A DNA stretch of 64,000 bases from Unio delphinus (taxonomy: Eukaryota > Mollusca > Bivalvia > Unionida > Unionidae). The position numbers and the translations under genes were made by a program. The stretch covers positions 21,208,001 through 21,272,000 of the forward strand of contig JAQISU010000155.1 of the NCBI GenBank assembly GCA_029339505.1, written 5' to 3'. Of the stretch, positions 27,436-37,622 are shown piece after piece (positions within the stretch are counted from its first letter, which is position 1; every line of letters starts with the position of its first letter). The notes beneath the pieces were generated by a model. It was given only the letters and a program-made list of their open reading frames with translations, was not told the origin of the DNA and did no database searches.

Positions 27436-28287
27436 ATGATTGATATTTGGGGGAGATCTTTGAAACCCAAACCCGATGGCACTGCAACTCCTGATTCTAT
27501 CAAGGATATAACAAAAAAAATTAAAGATGAAATAGCTGAGACGTTGAATTTAGAAAGTGTTGAACCCAATGAAATAGTTGTATTTCAGGACAAACAGGGT
27601 AAATTGAAATCCAGTAATATTTCTCTGGATGATATTTTAGTTAAACAACAAAACGCAATCGAGAACACCGTTGCGTTATTTTCGGATCAGGGTAAACTCA
27701 AACCGGGTGTACTCGTTTCGACGATTACAGATCGATTAAAAACTCTCAACGATGAGTTAAACAATTCTCTGGCTGTACTAAAAATACTTGAATCTAAAAT
27801 TGAAGATAACGGAAAACAGTTTATATCATTTCGTAGAAATATCATTGATAAATTTATTGGAACCCAGTTGGATAAAATTGAAATAAAACTCCCTGATATT
27901 AAAAAATCCATCGATGAGACGAAAACTTTCATCGAAGCCGTCAAAGGTGATTTTTCGAGGATGATAACAATCATTGAAAAAACAAAAATTCCTCATGAGA
28001 AAACCAATAACGTAGTATATACAATCCAACACGGATCATTTGAGTGGACACCTACAAACAACAAATTAGATATCACTGCAACCGTTAAAGGTATTTATCG
28101 ATTAACACTAGTAGCACCAATTCAATTTAATATATCATCGTCGAGTTCATCCGGGGTCAATAATGTGATATCAACGATCATCGACAAGGATAAAACTGAA
28201 CGGTTAACGATAAAAGCCGATGATAAAAGTTTGGCTAAGGCATCAGTAACATGGTATCTGGAATTCGTAGCGGATTTAAGTAAATAA
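27436..28287 (+). CDS. Coiled-coil fibre-like protein (unknown)
   Basis: 283 residues. An N-terminal MIDIWGRSLKP-type segment is followed by a long helical/coiled-coil region (about 20-190: e.g. TITDRLKTLNDELNNSLAVL, IEIKLPDIKKSIDETKTFIE) and a beta-rich C-terminal domain (about 205-283: SFEWTPTNNKLDITATVKGI, ASVTWYLEFVADLSK). Stalk-plus-beta-head organisation with this genomic position suggests a trimeric spike or fibre attached to the vertex protein. This is structural analogy only; no family recognised. 24 bp downstream of the protease. Confidence 0.62.
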   Translation: MIDIWGRSLKPKPDGTATPDSIKDITKKIKDEIAETLNLESVEPNEIVVFQDKQGKLKSSNISLDDILVKQQNAIENTVALFSDQGKLKPGVLVSTITDRLKTLNDELNNSLAVLKILESKIEDNGKQFISFRRNIIDKFIGTQLDKIEIKLPDIKKSIDETKTFIEAVKGDFSRMITIIEKTKIPHEKTNNVVYTIQHGSFEWTPTNNKLDITATVKGIYRLTLVAPIQFNISSSSSSGVNNVISTIIDKDKTERLTIKADDKSLAKASVTWYLEFVADLSK

Positions 28288-28312
28288 CTAAATCGTTCGG
28301 ATTTCACAATTG

Positions 28313-28328
28313 AAAACGCTAGTGTTTT
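28313..28328. repeat. CGCTAGCG-like palindrome, copy 4 (intergenic, one change)
   Basis: AAAACGCTAGTGTTTT, 14 bp before the ATG of the TM gene, with CAATTGAAAA overlapping its left side. Confidence 0.8.
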
Positions 28329-28342
28329 TAAAATAAACAACA

Positions 28343-28891
28343 ATGACTTTGTCATCGACGCAATGTCGCTATGATCAGGTCAGAGAATTTCAAAATAGAC
28401 TCAAAACCCTCACTGAGGAGTATCAAATAAAAATAAAAAAATACCGACGAAGAATCACCGCAATTGATGTTATTATATACTCGGTGTCAAGCGTTCTCAC
28501 TGGTGCCGGAATAATACTTGCATCTGTTACAATGATTGCCCCGGTCGTAGTTCCAATTTGCATTTCTGCGGTGGCTACAATCGGGGGTATATTAACCGGG
28601 ATAGCAAAAAAGATATCATCATGCAGCCAGAGTAAACTGCAGAATTACTTACTTCAATTTCATATTGCATCAACCGCATATTCGCAATTATCATTGATGA
28701 TATCGTCGTCACTCGATAATACGGTTATATCAGATAGTGAATTCTCAGCGATGGTCAGTATTTTTGATTCCGCGATATCGAAATTAGAGCGACAACATGA
28801 GTATAATAACAATGACAACACCGATGGAATCAGAAAACACGAACCCAAAAAACAAAATGATCTCAATAATATCAACATTACCAGATTGTGA
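28343..28891 (+). CDS. Two-TM membrane protein of the structural block
   Basis: 182 residues. A basic helical N-terminus (RLKTLTEEYQIKIKKYRRR) is followed by two adjacent hydrophobic helices (about 43-62 VIIYSVSSVLTGAGIILASV and 66-88 APVVVPICISAVATIGGILT), then a helical soluble tail. The last ~50 residues (from SEFSAMVSIFDSAISKLERQ) are encoded by a segment duplicated in tandem immediately downstream. Possibly a virion or host-membrane protein; function unknown. Its 3' end overlaps the chimeric ORF at 28797. Preceded by CAATTGAAAACGCTAGTG, similar to other leaders in the block. Confidence 0.7.
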   Translation: MTLSSTQCRYDQVREFQNRLKTLTEEYQIKIKKYRRRITAIDVIIYSVSSVLTGAGIILASVTMIAPVVVPICISAVATIGGILTGIAKKISSCSQSKLQNYLLQFHIASTAYSQLSLMISSSLDNTVISDSEFSAMVSIFDSAISKLERQHEYNNNDNTDGIRKHEPKKQNDLNNINITRL

Positions 28892-29047
28892 ATTCTCAGT
28901 GATGGTCAGTATTTATGATTCCTCGATACCAAAATTAGAAATAAATCATGAGTATAATGACGACACAGCAGGAATTACTTCAACGAGTAGTGGAGAACAC
29001 GAACCCAGTACAAACGAGTATGATATCAATAACATCTACGAAACCCG
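28738..29047. repeat. ~150-bp tandem duplication at a gene junction
   Basis: Unit 1 starts GTGAATTCTCAGCGATGGTC (28738) and unit 2 GTGAATTCTCAGTGATGGTC (28888). Both contain CATGAGTATAAT and an AACACGAACCCA block, and unit 2 runs up to about 29047. Each unit holds the 3' end of the TM gene in one frame and the 5' end of the penton gene in the next. Confidence 0.88.
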
Positions 29048-29054
29048 AGTTTAG
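28797..29054 (+). CDS. Chimeric 85-residue ORF made by the junction duplication
   Basis: Its N-terminal part (MSIITMTTPMESENTNPKNK, MISIIST) is a duplicate of the penton-gene start (MSIMTTQQELLQ..ENTNP..MISITST). Its C-terminal part (EFSVMVSIYDSSIPKLEINH) duplicates the end of the TM gene (EFSAMVSIFDSAISKLERQH). It overlaps the TM gene end and the penton gene start. It is probably a duplication by-product; whether it is translated is unknown. Confidence 0.55.
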   Translation: MSIITMTTPMESENTNPKNKMISIISTLPDCEFSVMVSIYDSSIPKLEINHEYNDDTAGITSTSSGEHEPSTNEYDINNIYETRV

Positions 29055-30333
29055 TGTGAATTTCCCCTCTCCGGTCCCAGTGAAGGAGATAGCGCTAGCA
29101 AAACTACGAATGTATCACAGTTGGCCTAATATCAGATCAAAACCATTTGGTGGTCAACAACCCAATAATTCACTGGTGTTCTCGTATAAGAATAAAGACG
29201 ACGGTACCCCAGACTGGAATGTTGTTTCGATACCAACAGGGTCATACCAAATAGAACAAATCAATAATGAATTCGCGCGTAGAATAAAATCGATTACTGG
29301 AACAGAATCGAAAATCGCTATAACAGTTCATGAACCGACGCTATCATCCACGATTGAGATAAGCACAGAAGGATACGTCGTAGATATCTATAACAGCTCA
29401 ATAAGAACCGTACTAGGATGGCCTGAATTACCCCCCCAGAGTAAAACCATTGATTTACCAGAACCACAAAAAAATGATTATATCACCGACGTAATAAACT
29501 CCAATAATCCAATAAAGAGTTATAAAGATAATAGATTTATTCTAGAGTTTTTTGATTTCTTCGAATCCTCCTTTGAGGAAGTGATGGAGGGAAGGGGTCA
29601 AGAGGCATATTTTATTGTTAACGAAAATGATATTATGGAAAATTTCAAAGCGATGGAATATGATTTTTTACTATTGTTAATATCCATTAAATCCGGCTCT
29701 CTCACCCGAAATGAATTTATCAGCGTTGTAGAAATATGTAACAAAATCATCAATGACATGGAAAGATTTAATTCACAAATTATTCAAGTTATTCTAGATA
29801 ATAAATACCCCAAGTCGAGAATAGGATTTGCAACAGACTATAAAATCCGCGTTGAAGATATCCCGACATTCAAACTACCGGGATATAACGTACCAGAACT
29901 AAAAAAAATTCTCAGTGATGCTATCGATGTTGGTTTTAAAATAATTCATGACGCATGGAAAAAAACAACATCACCGGAAATAAAAATCCTCAAACATAAT
30001 AATGACCCAGACGGTGGCGGTAGGCATATCGCTCCGTTCAACGTGAATATTTCAACGGTGATTGCGCTTAATTTAGTGTGTGATGTTATCGAAGGAAGCT
30101 ATCAAATTAATCTCGAACGATCAAATCAAGCTCAGCAGGGATATATTCTTTATTCGTTTGCACCAACAGCTCCTCCAGGATTCCTAATTATTGAAAACCC
30201 AATTAATCCTGTCTACATGCGGTGCCATAATAATTCATTAACGAGAATTAATTTCAAACTCACAGATCAGTCCAATAATCTGATTGATTTACAAGAGGAG
30301 GTGTTAGTGATTAGTTTGTTTGTGAAATCCTAA
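28948..30333 (+). CDS. Minor capsid (penton-type) protein with a central helical insertion
   Basis: 461 residues. The N-terminal part (VKEIALAKLRMYHSWPNIRS at 46-65; IPTGSYQIEQINNEF at 95-109; RTVLGWPE) and C-terminal part (PFNVNISTVIALNLVCDVIE at 363-382; GYILYSFAPTAPPGF; FKLTDQSNNLIDLQEEVLVI) match the conserved blocks I associate with Polinton minor capsid/penton proteins, a single jelly-roll vertex protein. Between them, about residues 165-355 form an additional, largely helical region rich in F, D and E (ILEFFDFFESSFEEVMEGRG). The start ATG lies inside duplicated unit 2. The gene ends with AAATTGC-TTT-GCAATTT, then the right TIR. Confidence 0.82.
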   Translation: MSIMTTQQELLQRVVENTNPVQTSMISITSTKPEFSVNFPSPVPVKEIALAKLRMYHSWPNIRSKPFGGQQPNNSLVFSYKNKDDGTPDWNVVSIPTGSYQIEQINNEFARRIKSITGTESKIAITVHEPTLSSTIEISTEGYVVDIYNSSIRTVLGWPELPPQSKTIDLPEPQKNDYITDVINSNNPIKSYKDNRFILEFFDFFESSFEEVMEGRGQEAYFIVNENDIMENFKAMEYDFLLLLISIKSGSLTRNEFISVVEICNKIINDMERFNSQIIQVILDNKYPKSRIGFATDYKIRVEDIPTFKLPGYNVPELKKILSDAIDVGFKIIHDAWKKTTSPEIKILKHNNDPDGGGRHIAPFNVNISTVIALNLVCDVIEGSYQINLERSNQAQQGYILYSFAPTAPPGFLIIENPINPVYMRCHNNSLTRINFKLTDQSNNLIDLQEEVLVISLFVKS

Positions 30334-30348
30334 ATTGCTTTGCAATTT
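30332..30348. repeat. Hairpin after the penton gene
   Basis: AAATTGC-TTT-GCAATTT overlapping the TAA stop; the last of the block-end hairpins. Confidence 0.78.
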
Positions 30349-30367
30349 CAAATGATTTTCGTCCTAA

Positions 30368-30661
30368 GGACTGGATCAAATATTCGGTTAAAATCATTTT
30401 ATTATTTTTATTAACCCAGTGATGAAATCACTAAGCAGCAGAGAGGGTGGATGACAACAAGTTGCGACCAAAATTGATTAAAAAATCGTTTTCATTTTTT
30501 TAGTTAAAATGATTTCGTAGGGAGATTTCAATCAATTTTTTGTCTGAAAACGTTGTAGGGTTCGCCTTTTTTTGGTTAAAATAAGATTATAAGACGGCTC
30601 GTTTTAGGATTTCAATCAAATTTTGTCTAAAAACGTTGTAGGATTCACCCTCTCTGCTGCT
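30368..30661. repeat. Right terminal inverted repeat
   Basis: Reverse complement of the left TIR. 30434-30661 is identical to 15771-15998, and the inner part (30368-30433) is similar with an extra AGTGAT-TTC-ATCACT hairpin. On the + strand it reads GGA CTG GAT CAA ATA TTC GGT TAA, the end of the ATPase gene without the rest of the gene. Confidence 0.95.
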
Positions 30662-30666
30662 AGTAG
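30661..30666. repeat. Target-site duplication, right (TAGTAG)
   Basis: Matches 15765-15770. Joined to both flanks without the element it would give the palindrome AAACCTACTAGTAGGTTT, so inverted similarity extends past the TIR ends. Confidence 0.7.
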
Positions 30667-31372
30667 GTTTAAATAGTACACGTTTATCCACAGATACTTT
30701 TGCATCCGATGTTATGACGAACTTTAAAACGACGCAACCCATCACTTTCTAAGGTCTTGAAAATGCGTCGTATTTTCGGCGCAATTATTTTTATCTGAGA
30801 CGCAGAAAATCACGTATACAGGAGTCCTCTGCGCGGCAAATTTAAGGGCTTTCTAGTCCTGCTTCGACCACGTGTTGAGTGGGGAAATGTGTTGATCACT
30901 TTATCATTTTAGCTTTTAGCTGTGGTGATATTTACAATGAGAAAATTCAGTGGCTATAAGACCCCCAGATATGCATGCTGTCATTGTAAGAGTACATCTG
31001 AAAAGCCCACTAGCTAGGCGGCAAGTTAAAAGACTTGACTAGCTGCAGAATGGTGAGAAAGAAAGCTGATATTTACAGTGACTGAGGTAGAATGACCCAT
31101 TGAGGTACTTTTGTATAAGTACATGAAATGAACGACATTATGTTTCATTATTGTGCTTGTTTCCAACTGCAGCAAACCAAGTAGTGCGTGTGACCTCAAA
31201 ATCAAGACGCGATGAGGGTTAGACAAAATGATGTTTGTAAATTTGGATAAGAATTTTGGGGTTAAACGGCAAATTGACGAAGATTGTAATGAAATTCAAC
31301 AGAATGCTAGAAGTTGCTAGAACTGACATTTCACGTGGAACACTGATTTATGATTTTTTTTTGTTTGATTCG

Positions 31373-31500
31373 GATTTTTAACGTAGCTTTAACAATTTTT
31401 CAGTCATATCGCTACGATGTCTGCAGTGAGGCAGTTTATAGTGATGTCTAGCACTGGGACATGCCGCAGACTTATTTATGATGCCTAACTAAGTGCTTGA
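31373..31500 (-). mobile_element. SINE-B 3' fragment (reverse)
   Basis: GCTTTAACAATTTTTCAGTC, GTGATGTCTAGCACTGGGAC and GCAGACTTATTTATGATG match the reversed SINE-B 3' body; the tRNA-like head is missing. Confidence 0.75.
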
Positions 31501-31937
31501 AATAAGACCTTTCCTTGGTCTGACATAATTCACTCTCACTCTAATGGACAAACAAAGAGTTACATGCCAGTGCTGTCAAGAAATTTGAAAATTAAACTCG
31601 ATGGCAACCGCAGATTCTAACGTTTGCTGGTGGGACTCGTGTTTTCCCCCAGAATAGGAGTCATTAACTCCTGGTTTTAAAATCCTAGCAAAACCTCTGT
31701 TCATACTTTGGAAAATGCAAGAATCGATCAGAATTCACTGCTTTTAAAAAAGTCGCGCGAGAGGCCAGCTTTATAGGTCCAAACAAAAGCCTTTTTTTAA
31801 TAAGAAAAATCTGACCGCAACATTAAAGACTGACGGCAAGATCAAACTAATTGTTGAATAAAGTCCAGGTCGGAACTGGCCGCTAGCCGACATAAATGAT
31901 TAGGCAGTAAAATTTAAAGCATGGCGGCAAGATCAAC

Positions 31938-32190
31938 TATGGACCCCGAGTGGGTCTAAAGCGCTCTCGATTACGGATCACTGCCATCTCACCTCTGTCT
32001 GCGTGTGTTCAAGTCTCAGAGTCGGCTAATGTAGGTATGGTGAGAAAGCATGCCAGTAGCTTCTCGTGGGTCGGTGGTTCATTCCGGGGTTTTTCCCGGG
32101 TTCTTCTTTCTCCATTAATACTGGCCGCCATGTATAGTCTATCGTGTGCTGAAAATGGCGTTAAACCCTACCACAACGACAACAACAACA
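31938..32190 (+). mobile_element. SINE-A copy 5
   Basis: CCCCGAGTGGGTCTAAAGCG head, GGATCACTGCCATCTCACCT, then ATACTGGCCGCCATGTATAG and GGCGTTAAACCCTACCACAA with an ACAACAACAACA tail. Confidence 0.88.
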
Positions 32191-34189
32191 AGATCAACTA
32201 ATTGTTGAAAAAAGTATGTGTCGGAACTGACAGCTTGTCAACATACTGATTAAATAAACAAAGGATTTGTTCAGGCTGGGATCAAGGGATTTGGTCTATG
32301 TATGAAAATGGAGGAATTTGCATGTCATTTATTCATTCTATGTATAAAAATGGTGGAATTCGCATGTCATTTATACATTATATGTGCAAAAATGTTAAAT
32401 ATTGAGTTCAATACAATAATATTTTGAGGAATTTATACGTGTAACTGGAATATGTCGGAGTGTTTAATAATGATTTAGAAGAGGAATTTTAACACAATGA
32501 TAGGGATAGATTTAATTACATTGAACTGTTCTTGATTCTGTTTGTAAATAATATTGCAGTGTCCTCCAAAAAGAAAAGATGGTTTGAAAAAAAGTAACTA
32601 TTGTGACCAGTGGCATCTTAAAGCAAACAGACAAGACAAAAAATGTGGCCTTTTGATTTGGTCAGTGAATTTCAGATAGTGATAAATTCATTTAAGAGGG
32701 TTTGAAATGAGAAATTGTCCATAAATTTGTATTTCTTGGTGTTGTTTTTGTCTTGGGTGAAACTCCTTTCTTGGAGACTGGGAAAACTTTTTTTCAGTGC
32801 AATTATCTGTTTCAAGTGGCCCACTACCATATATACCATGAAGTTTTTAATTTTTTTTTTAAAATATTTTTTCTAGTGGTTTTAAAACATTGCAGTTTTC
32901 AGTCACTTTTTGTTAGATCCCTTTTTCAAGGTTCAGATAGCACCAGATTGCAAAAAATTCGGGGTGGGTGGGTGGGATGCCCCCGGACCCCCCTAGACGG
33001 CTCGGCGCTTTGCGCCTTTGCTTAACCCAATAACAAGTTTGGCCCCCCCCCCCCTGAAAAACTGAAAATATTGATGGAGGATATAACTTGTTATATAAAT
33101 TATTGTTTCATCCCATTAATGACTGTTTTGAAATTATATACAAAGTCATTAAAGTCACTGTATTACCCTCTCTCAACTTTTGCACAATTATGAGGATATA
33201 ACCTTGACTACATGTCACAGTAAATAACTTAATGGTATGTATACCTTATCGAAAATGATATATCAAAGGATGTGTATTGTTTTTCCTTAATTTAAACAGC
33301 TTTTAAATTTGGTCAAAATACAAAAGTTTTAAAATGCTTACATTTAAAAATTGTGATAATCCTTACATAATTTGTATATACAAAATGATAGATGAAATAG
33401 ACTATATTGTACTCTTAGTCCTGTATTGTACATTAAGATTGACATTTCTTTGTCTTGATTGTATAGGTTATTCTCCTTTGATTGGATAGGGTATTCTCCT
33501 TTGATTGTATAGGTTACTCTCCTGTCTGAAATGGCATACCTGTAGATTAGGCCATAGCTATTTTATCAGAAATGTCTGAAATTTTATATTTATCCTAACC
33601 TCTATTATAATGATTGCTAACATGTAGGTTTATATTTGATTTTTAATAATGATATAAAATTAAAACTAGGAATGTAAGTACACAAACCAAATTCCTGTAC
33701 CAAATGCATATTTCAGTAAAAGTGTTCCTACTATTGATTAATGAAGATGTAGATCAGTAATGATGTATGCATTTTATATACATGTATATACATTCCTAGA
33801 TTTCTCATCTGCATGTATCCATCCAGTTCCATTTATACATGTATATTCGGGGGAAGGGGTTGTGGGTACAAAATAATCGTTTATCCATTACCTGTAATTG
33901 GCAGAATTTGAAGTTGCAATGATGAATGTAATTAGCAGCTTGGCTGATTACATAATCATTGAGTGCCTTGCTGCCTTGCAAAATGGTGCAGAAGACTTGA
34001 CAAGACAATTAATTTGATTAGATGCCACTGACCATAATTGTTTTATTCCAAAAGATAAGACTTTATATACTAGATGAATAGCCAGTTACTACTACATGCT
34101 ATCTTTTGCATGATGTACATACATGTGCTTTGTTATACTTTATATGGCCTCATGGCAAAGTAGTCCTTGACTAAATGAGTGACCCTCAA

Positions 34190-34217
34190 TTATTATTATT
34201 ATTATTATTATTATTAT
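34190..34217. repeat. (ATT)n microsatellite
   Basis: About nine ATT trinucleotides. Confidence 0.95.
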
Positions 34218-35559
34218 ACTTTTAGGATTAAAGAAAGTCTAAATATAACATTTTTCTTTATTAGTATGAAAAGATTATTGCTGGAATTATGTCCATTCTT
34301 TAGTGGTATGAGAAATGTACGTTCTCAAAAGACAAGTACTGTATTTATCCAGTATGAAATTGGTATGCAGTATGACAGTCTTTATTTGACTAAAGCATCA
34401 TGATATAGATCATGCAACCATTTCATTCTGTTGTCTGTAAATAAACATTTTTGGTATTTAATTTCAATAATGATATTTTTGTGAATGAAAATTATAGTTA
34501 TACTTCGTTTCTCCCACACTCGAACCTCAAATTCTCTTCATTTTTGTCTGGAGCAAGAAGTCATTTTCCTATTCCTTGTTTGAGTCATGGTTGTTACTGA
34601 TGTTTTAACAATTCACATTCTCATCCTTATTTATGAAAGGAAACCCAATTTGTGATCACATGGATTTAATGACAATATCAGTATTTGTTGCCAGTATCAT
34701 TCAAGTTTTTGTATTAGAGTGGTGTTTCCTTATTGATCTTTACACAAGCGTTCTTCAGATTATGTGCGCTGCCATTACCATAATTGTCACAGTCACTGTT
34801 CTTGGAATCGTTTAAAGTTTACAAAAATAAATTCTTCTCTCTAAATCAGAACATTTTACACTTTATCTTAAAGGAAAGAATTTTTCAGTGTTTTTTGTCT
34901 TCAGTTTTAAAGTTGCATCAATATTCATATTACATTTTTTATTACTTTGACCTATTTTTCATTCAGGAATGTGTGAAAAATAATTGTCCTTATACATTTA
35001 TGTTGGATTGGAAAATTCATCTTATTGAATCAGAATCTAGTGGGTTCAGGGTTGTAATTTTATTAGTTACGTATGGTATGGCCAGTCTAATGACAGATAC
35101 CTCAGTACCTCTCATTAGAGAATGGCCTGTCTTGACGGGTGCCACTCGATTAAGGGGTACCTTATATGAGAGGATGACCTACTCCCCTTGTTACAGAACT
35201 GCTGGGTTCAACAGATTTCGGAATCAAAGGTAGCCCAATTTGCTGCACAGAACCCCCCACCCCAATTAGTTTAATGTCAGAATCCCAATGAAAGGAAAGA
35301 AAATACTTGAAATGCAAAAGATCAGTTTTGAGATCATTTGTTTTGCCTTTTGATGAGATACTAACAGTTATATTATTTTTGCTAAAGACTTTTTTTTAAG
35401 CTTTACTGGTCATACCAGAAGAGTTTATGGGATGGTCTGTTGTCATCAGCAGGCTGGCTGTTAGAACAAATTTGTTTTACTTCTCCTTCTAAACTACTTG
35501 GAGGTTTCAGTTGAAAAGGATGCTTCCTTGCACTGGACAAGTGGAGGATTGTCTTTAAA

Positions 35560-36430
35560 TTTGACACACACATTTATCCCATAGTCTAGTTGGTCAGAAA
35601 TAAAAATGGTGCTGCATGATCATCCAGTATGGCTGTCACAGTGGCCATCTTGAAAAGCCTGTCTGGTCATATCAACATTGGGTTTTCACTTAAATACTGC
35701 CCATGATATCCAGCTGGTTTTAAATACAAATGTTGCTGGTCTAACATCCAGTATGTCCACCATGTTAAAAATCTAGTACTCGCTTAAAAAAAGTCGTAAT
35801 GGTGTTATTTTATCATCTCAACACCACTTATGATGTCTGTTTGGTATTGAATGAATATGTTGATTACAGCAGCCATCTTGAAAATCTTGTTGCTATTCCT
35901 CCATGCCGAAGCTTTTAATTTTTTTTTATCTATACTCCTGTCCAAACGGAGTGTTATGCCAGCATGTGGTTTTCATCAATGGATTCTTAAAATGATTACA
36001 TGGTCTGAAATGAAATAGGAGCCAGTTTCACATTCAATATGGCTGCCACGCTGTCTTAACTCTTTTTGTCACTTCTCTTCCTGAATGAATGATCATTATG
36101 ACAGGGTTGTAACCAAGAACTAAATGAAAATGTGCGAGTCCATTATGATTGTCATGATGACTATTCAAAATATTAAAACTACTCACTTGAAGTGGATGAT
36201 CGTAATGACAACACTAGGTTTTCACCAAGATTTACAATGACATCTGCTCTTTCTTAAATGAAAATGGTGCCAATCTGAAATTAAATATGCCCACCACAGC
36301 AGCTAACTTAAAAATATTGTTATTGCCAAAGAATATGAAAGTTTCTTCACACTCGACTGTTCAAAGGAATAAATGGTCTAGTCTTGAATAGCTGAAAATT
36401 CTTTTCAACCAGTAGAGGATCAGTTACAGA
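35560..36430 (+). repeat. Dispersed repeat, unexpanded relative of 58230-60830
   Basis: Blocks such as TATGGCTGCCACGCTGTCTT, TTGTCACTTCTCTTCCTGAA, GTTTTCACCAAGATTTACAA and CCCACCACAGCAGCTAACTT have diverged counterparts, in the same order, around the 36-bp satellite at 58.2-60.8 kb. Non-coding, unclassified. Confidence 0.55.
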
Positions 36431-36869
36431 CCCTTGTTGCTGGTATGTTTGGAAAAAAAATCATATCATGGAGTAGTCCACTGTGTCTTCTGATGTAGAA
36501 TGTTGCAAGATTTTTTAAAGGTGCTAATGGTCCATTAAAACCCCTCTAAATATGCTCCTAATATGGTAGCCTATATACTCTACATTCTGGTAGCACCTAT
36601 TTTCAGTGGCAGATCAAGGTCTGTGTTGTTTCTAGTTGGACTCTAGTTGCCTTGTGTGAATTTGTATTTTTTAAATAGAGAATAAGGCGATACAGTTTAA
36701 ACTTGGCAAATGAAGGTCACAGCTATGAGATTTGATTGATGCACAATATTATCGTAATCATTATTTCATGTTCTGTGTAAAACACCACCATGTCTAAAAA
36801 ATGCATGGCCATGATTTTGCTGGAACTTGTCATCAAGGTTTTACCACATAACTGATTTATTTAGTATGA

Positions 36870-36889
36870 TGAGAGAGAGAGAGAGAGAG
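36870..36889. repeat. (GA)n microsatellite
   Basis: About ten GA dinucleotides. Confidence 0.9.
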
Positions 36890-37447
36890 GATGCACTACT
36901 GAAGTGGAGAACTTGAACATGGATGATGGGAGCTATCTCTTATAAATATACAAAATGTGGAAGTTGTTTAATGCTTTTTGCTTATTATGATGATCTTTAT
37001 CTTCAGTAAATTAATTTATAAAATGTTAAGCAGACAGTTCCATAAAATAGCCTAATCAGGCATGCATATTGTTTGAATTAACAGTGTGTTTAATACAGTA
37101 ACATGTACCATAAATCAATTAAAAATAAGCTTTTATAGTTGAACTTCCAAATGGTTACATTTGTTTTATAATTCAAGTTTTTGATAGCCAAATTTATAAA
37201 TTTTTCAAGGGTTATGTTAGACTGTCGACTTGTAGAGTCTTTGATGGCCACTATTGGGAGATATTTTCAAGATTAATTACACACCTTAAGTAACAAAGAT
37301 TTTTTATTTTATTTCATTTCAAGGTTCATAATGACAGAAGGGACTAATTTATGTAGATAAATAATCTGTCATTTGATCACTGAATTGGAGGGAAAAAAGT
37401 AATTCGGAAAAAAAAATGGGAATTACTTTCTTACATGCTGGTACAGT

Positions 37448-37622
37448 AGAAGCTGTCTTGAAAGACCACCTATTTTGCCAAAATATTATGGTCTTTGAAG
37501 ACAGGTGGTCTCTCATAACAGGTTACAATACTATATAATCAATACATATATGCTTTAATAATATGATCTATCAAGACAGGTGGTCTCACATAGCAGTGAT
37601 CCTTCAAGACAGGTTTTACTGT
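37448..37622 (+). repeat. Dispersed short repeat (GGTGGTCTCTCATAACAGG), copy 1
   Basis: Contains ACAGGTGGTCTCTCATAACA, CTATATAATCAATA and CAAGACAGGTTTTACTGTAT. The same order recurs at 40146-40282. It begins with an inverted version of its own end (CTGTCTTGAAAGACCACC), suggesting a MITE. Confidence 0.6.

Larger units (their letters stand above)
15771..30661 (+). mobile_element. Complete Polinton/Maverick element (adintovirus-like)
   Basis: About 14.9 kb, bounded by long terminal inverted repeats (AG...CT ends) and a 6-bp TAGTAG duplication. It carries the diagnostic gene set: DDE integrase, protein-primed-type PolB, FtsK/HerA-type packaging ATPase, adenain-like protease, and major and minor capsid candidates, plus an unusual helicase fusion, PLA2 domain and two HNH proteins. 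The outer 228 bp of the TIRs are identical by eye and the frames look intact, so the insertion looks recent. CpG is plainly more frequent than in the flanking intron. It lies within an afadin intron, with its capsid block in the same direction as the host gene. Whether it can form virions cannot be told from sequence. Confidence 0.96.

Noticed and set aside
34784..35233. 149-codon ORF
   Set aside because: Low-complexity AT-rich N-terminal half, no recognisable domain, no splice or promoter support.
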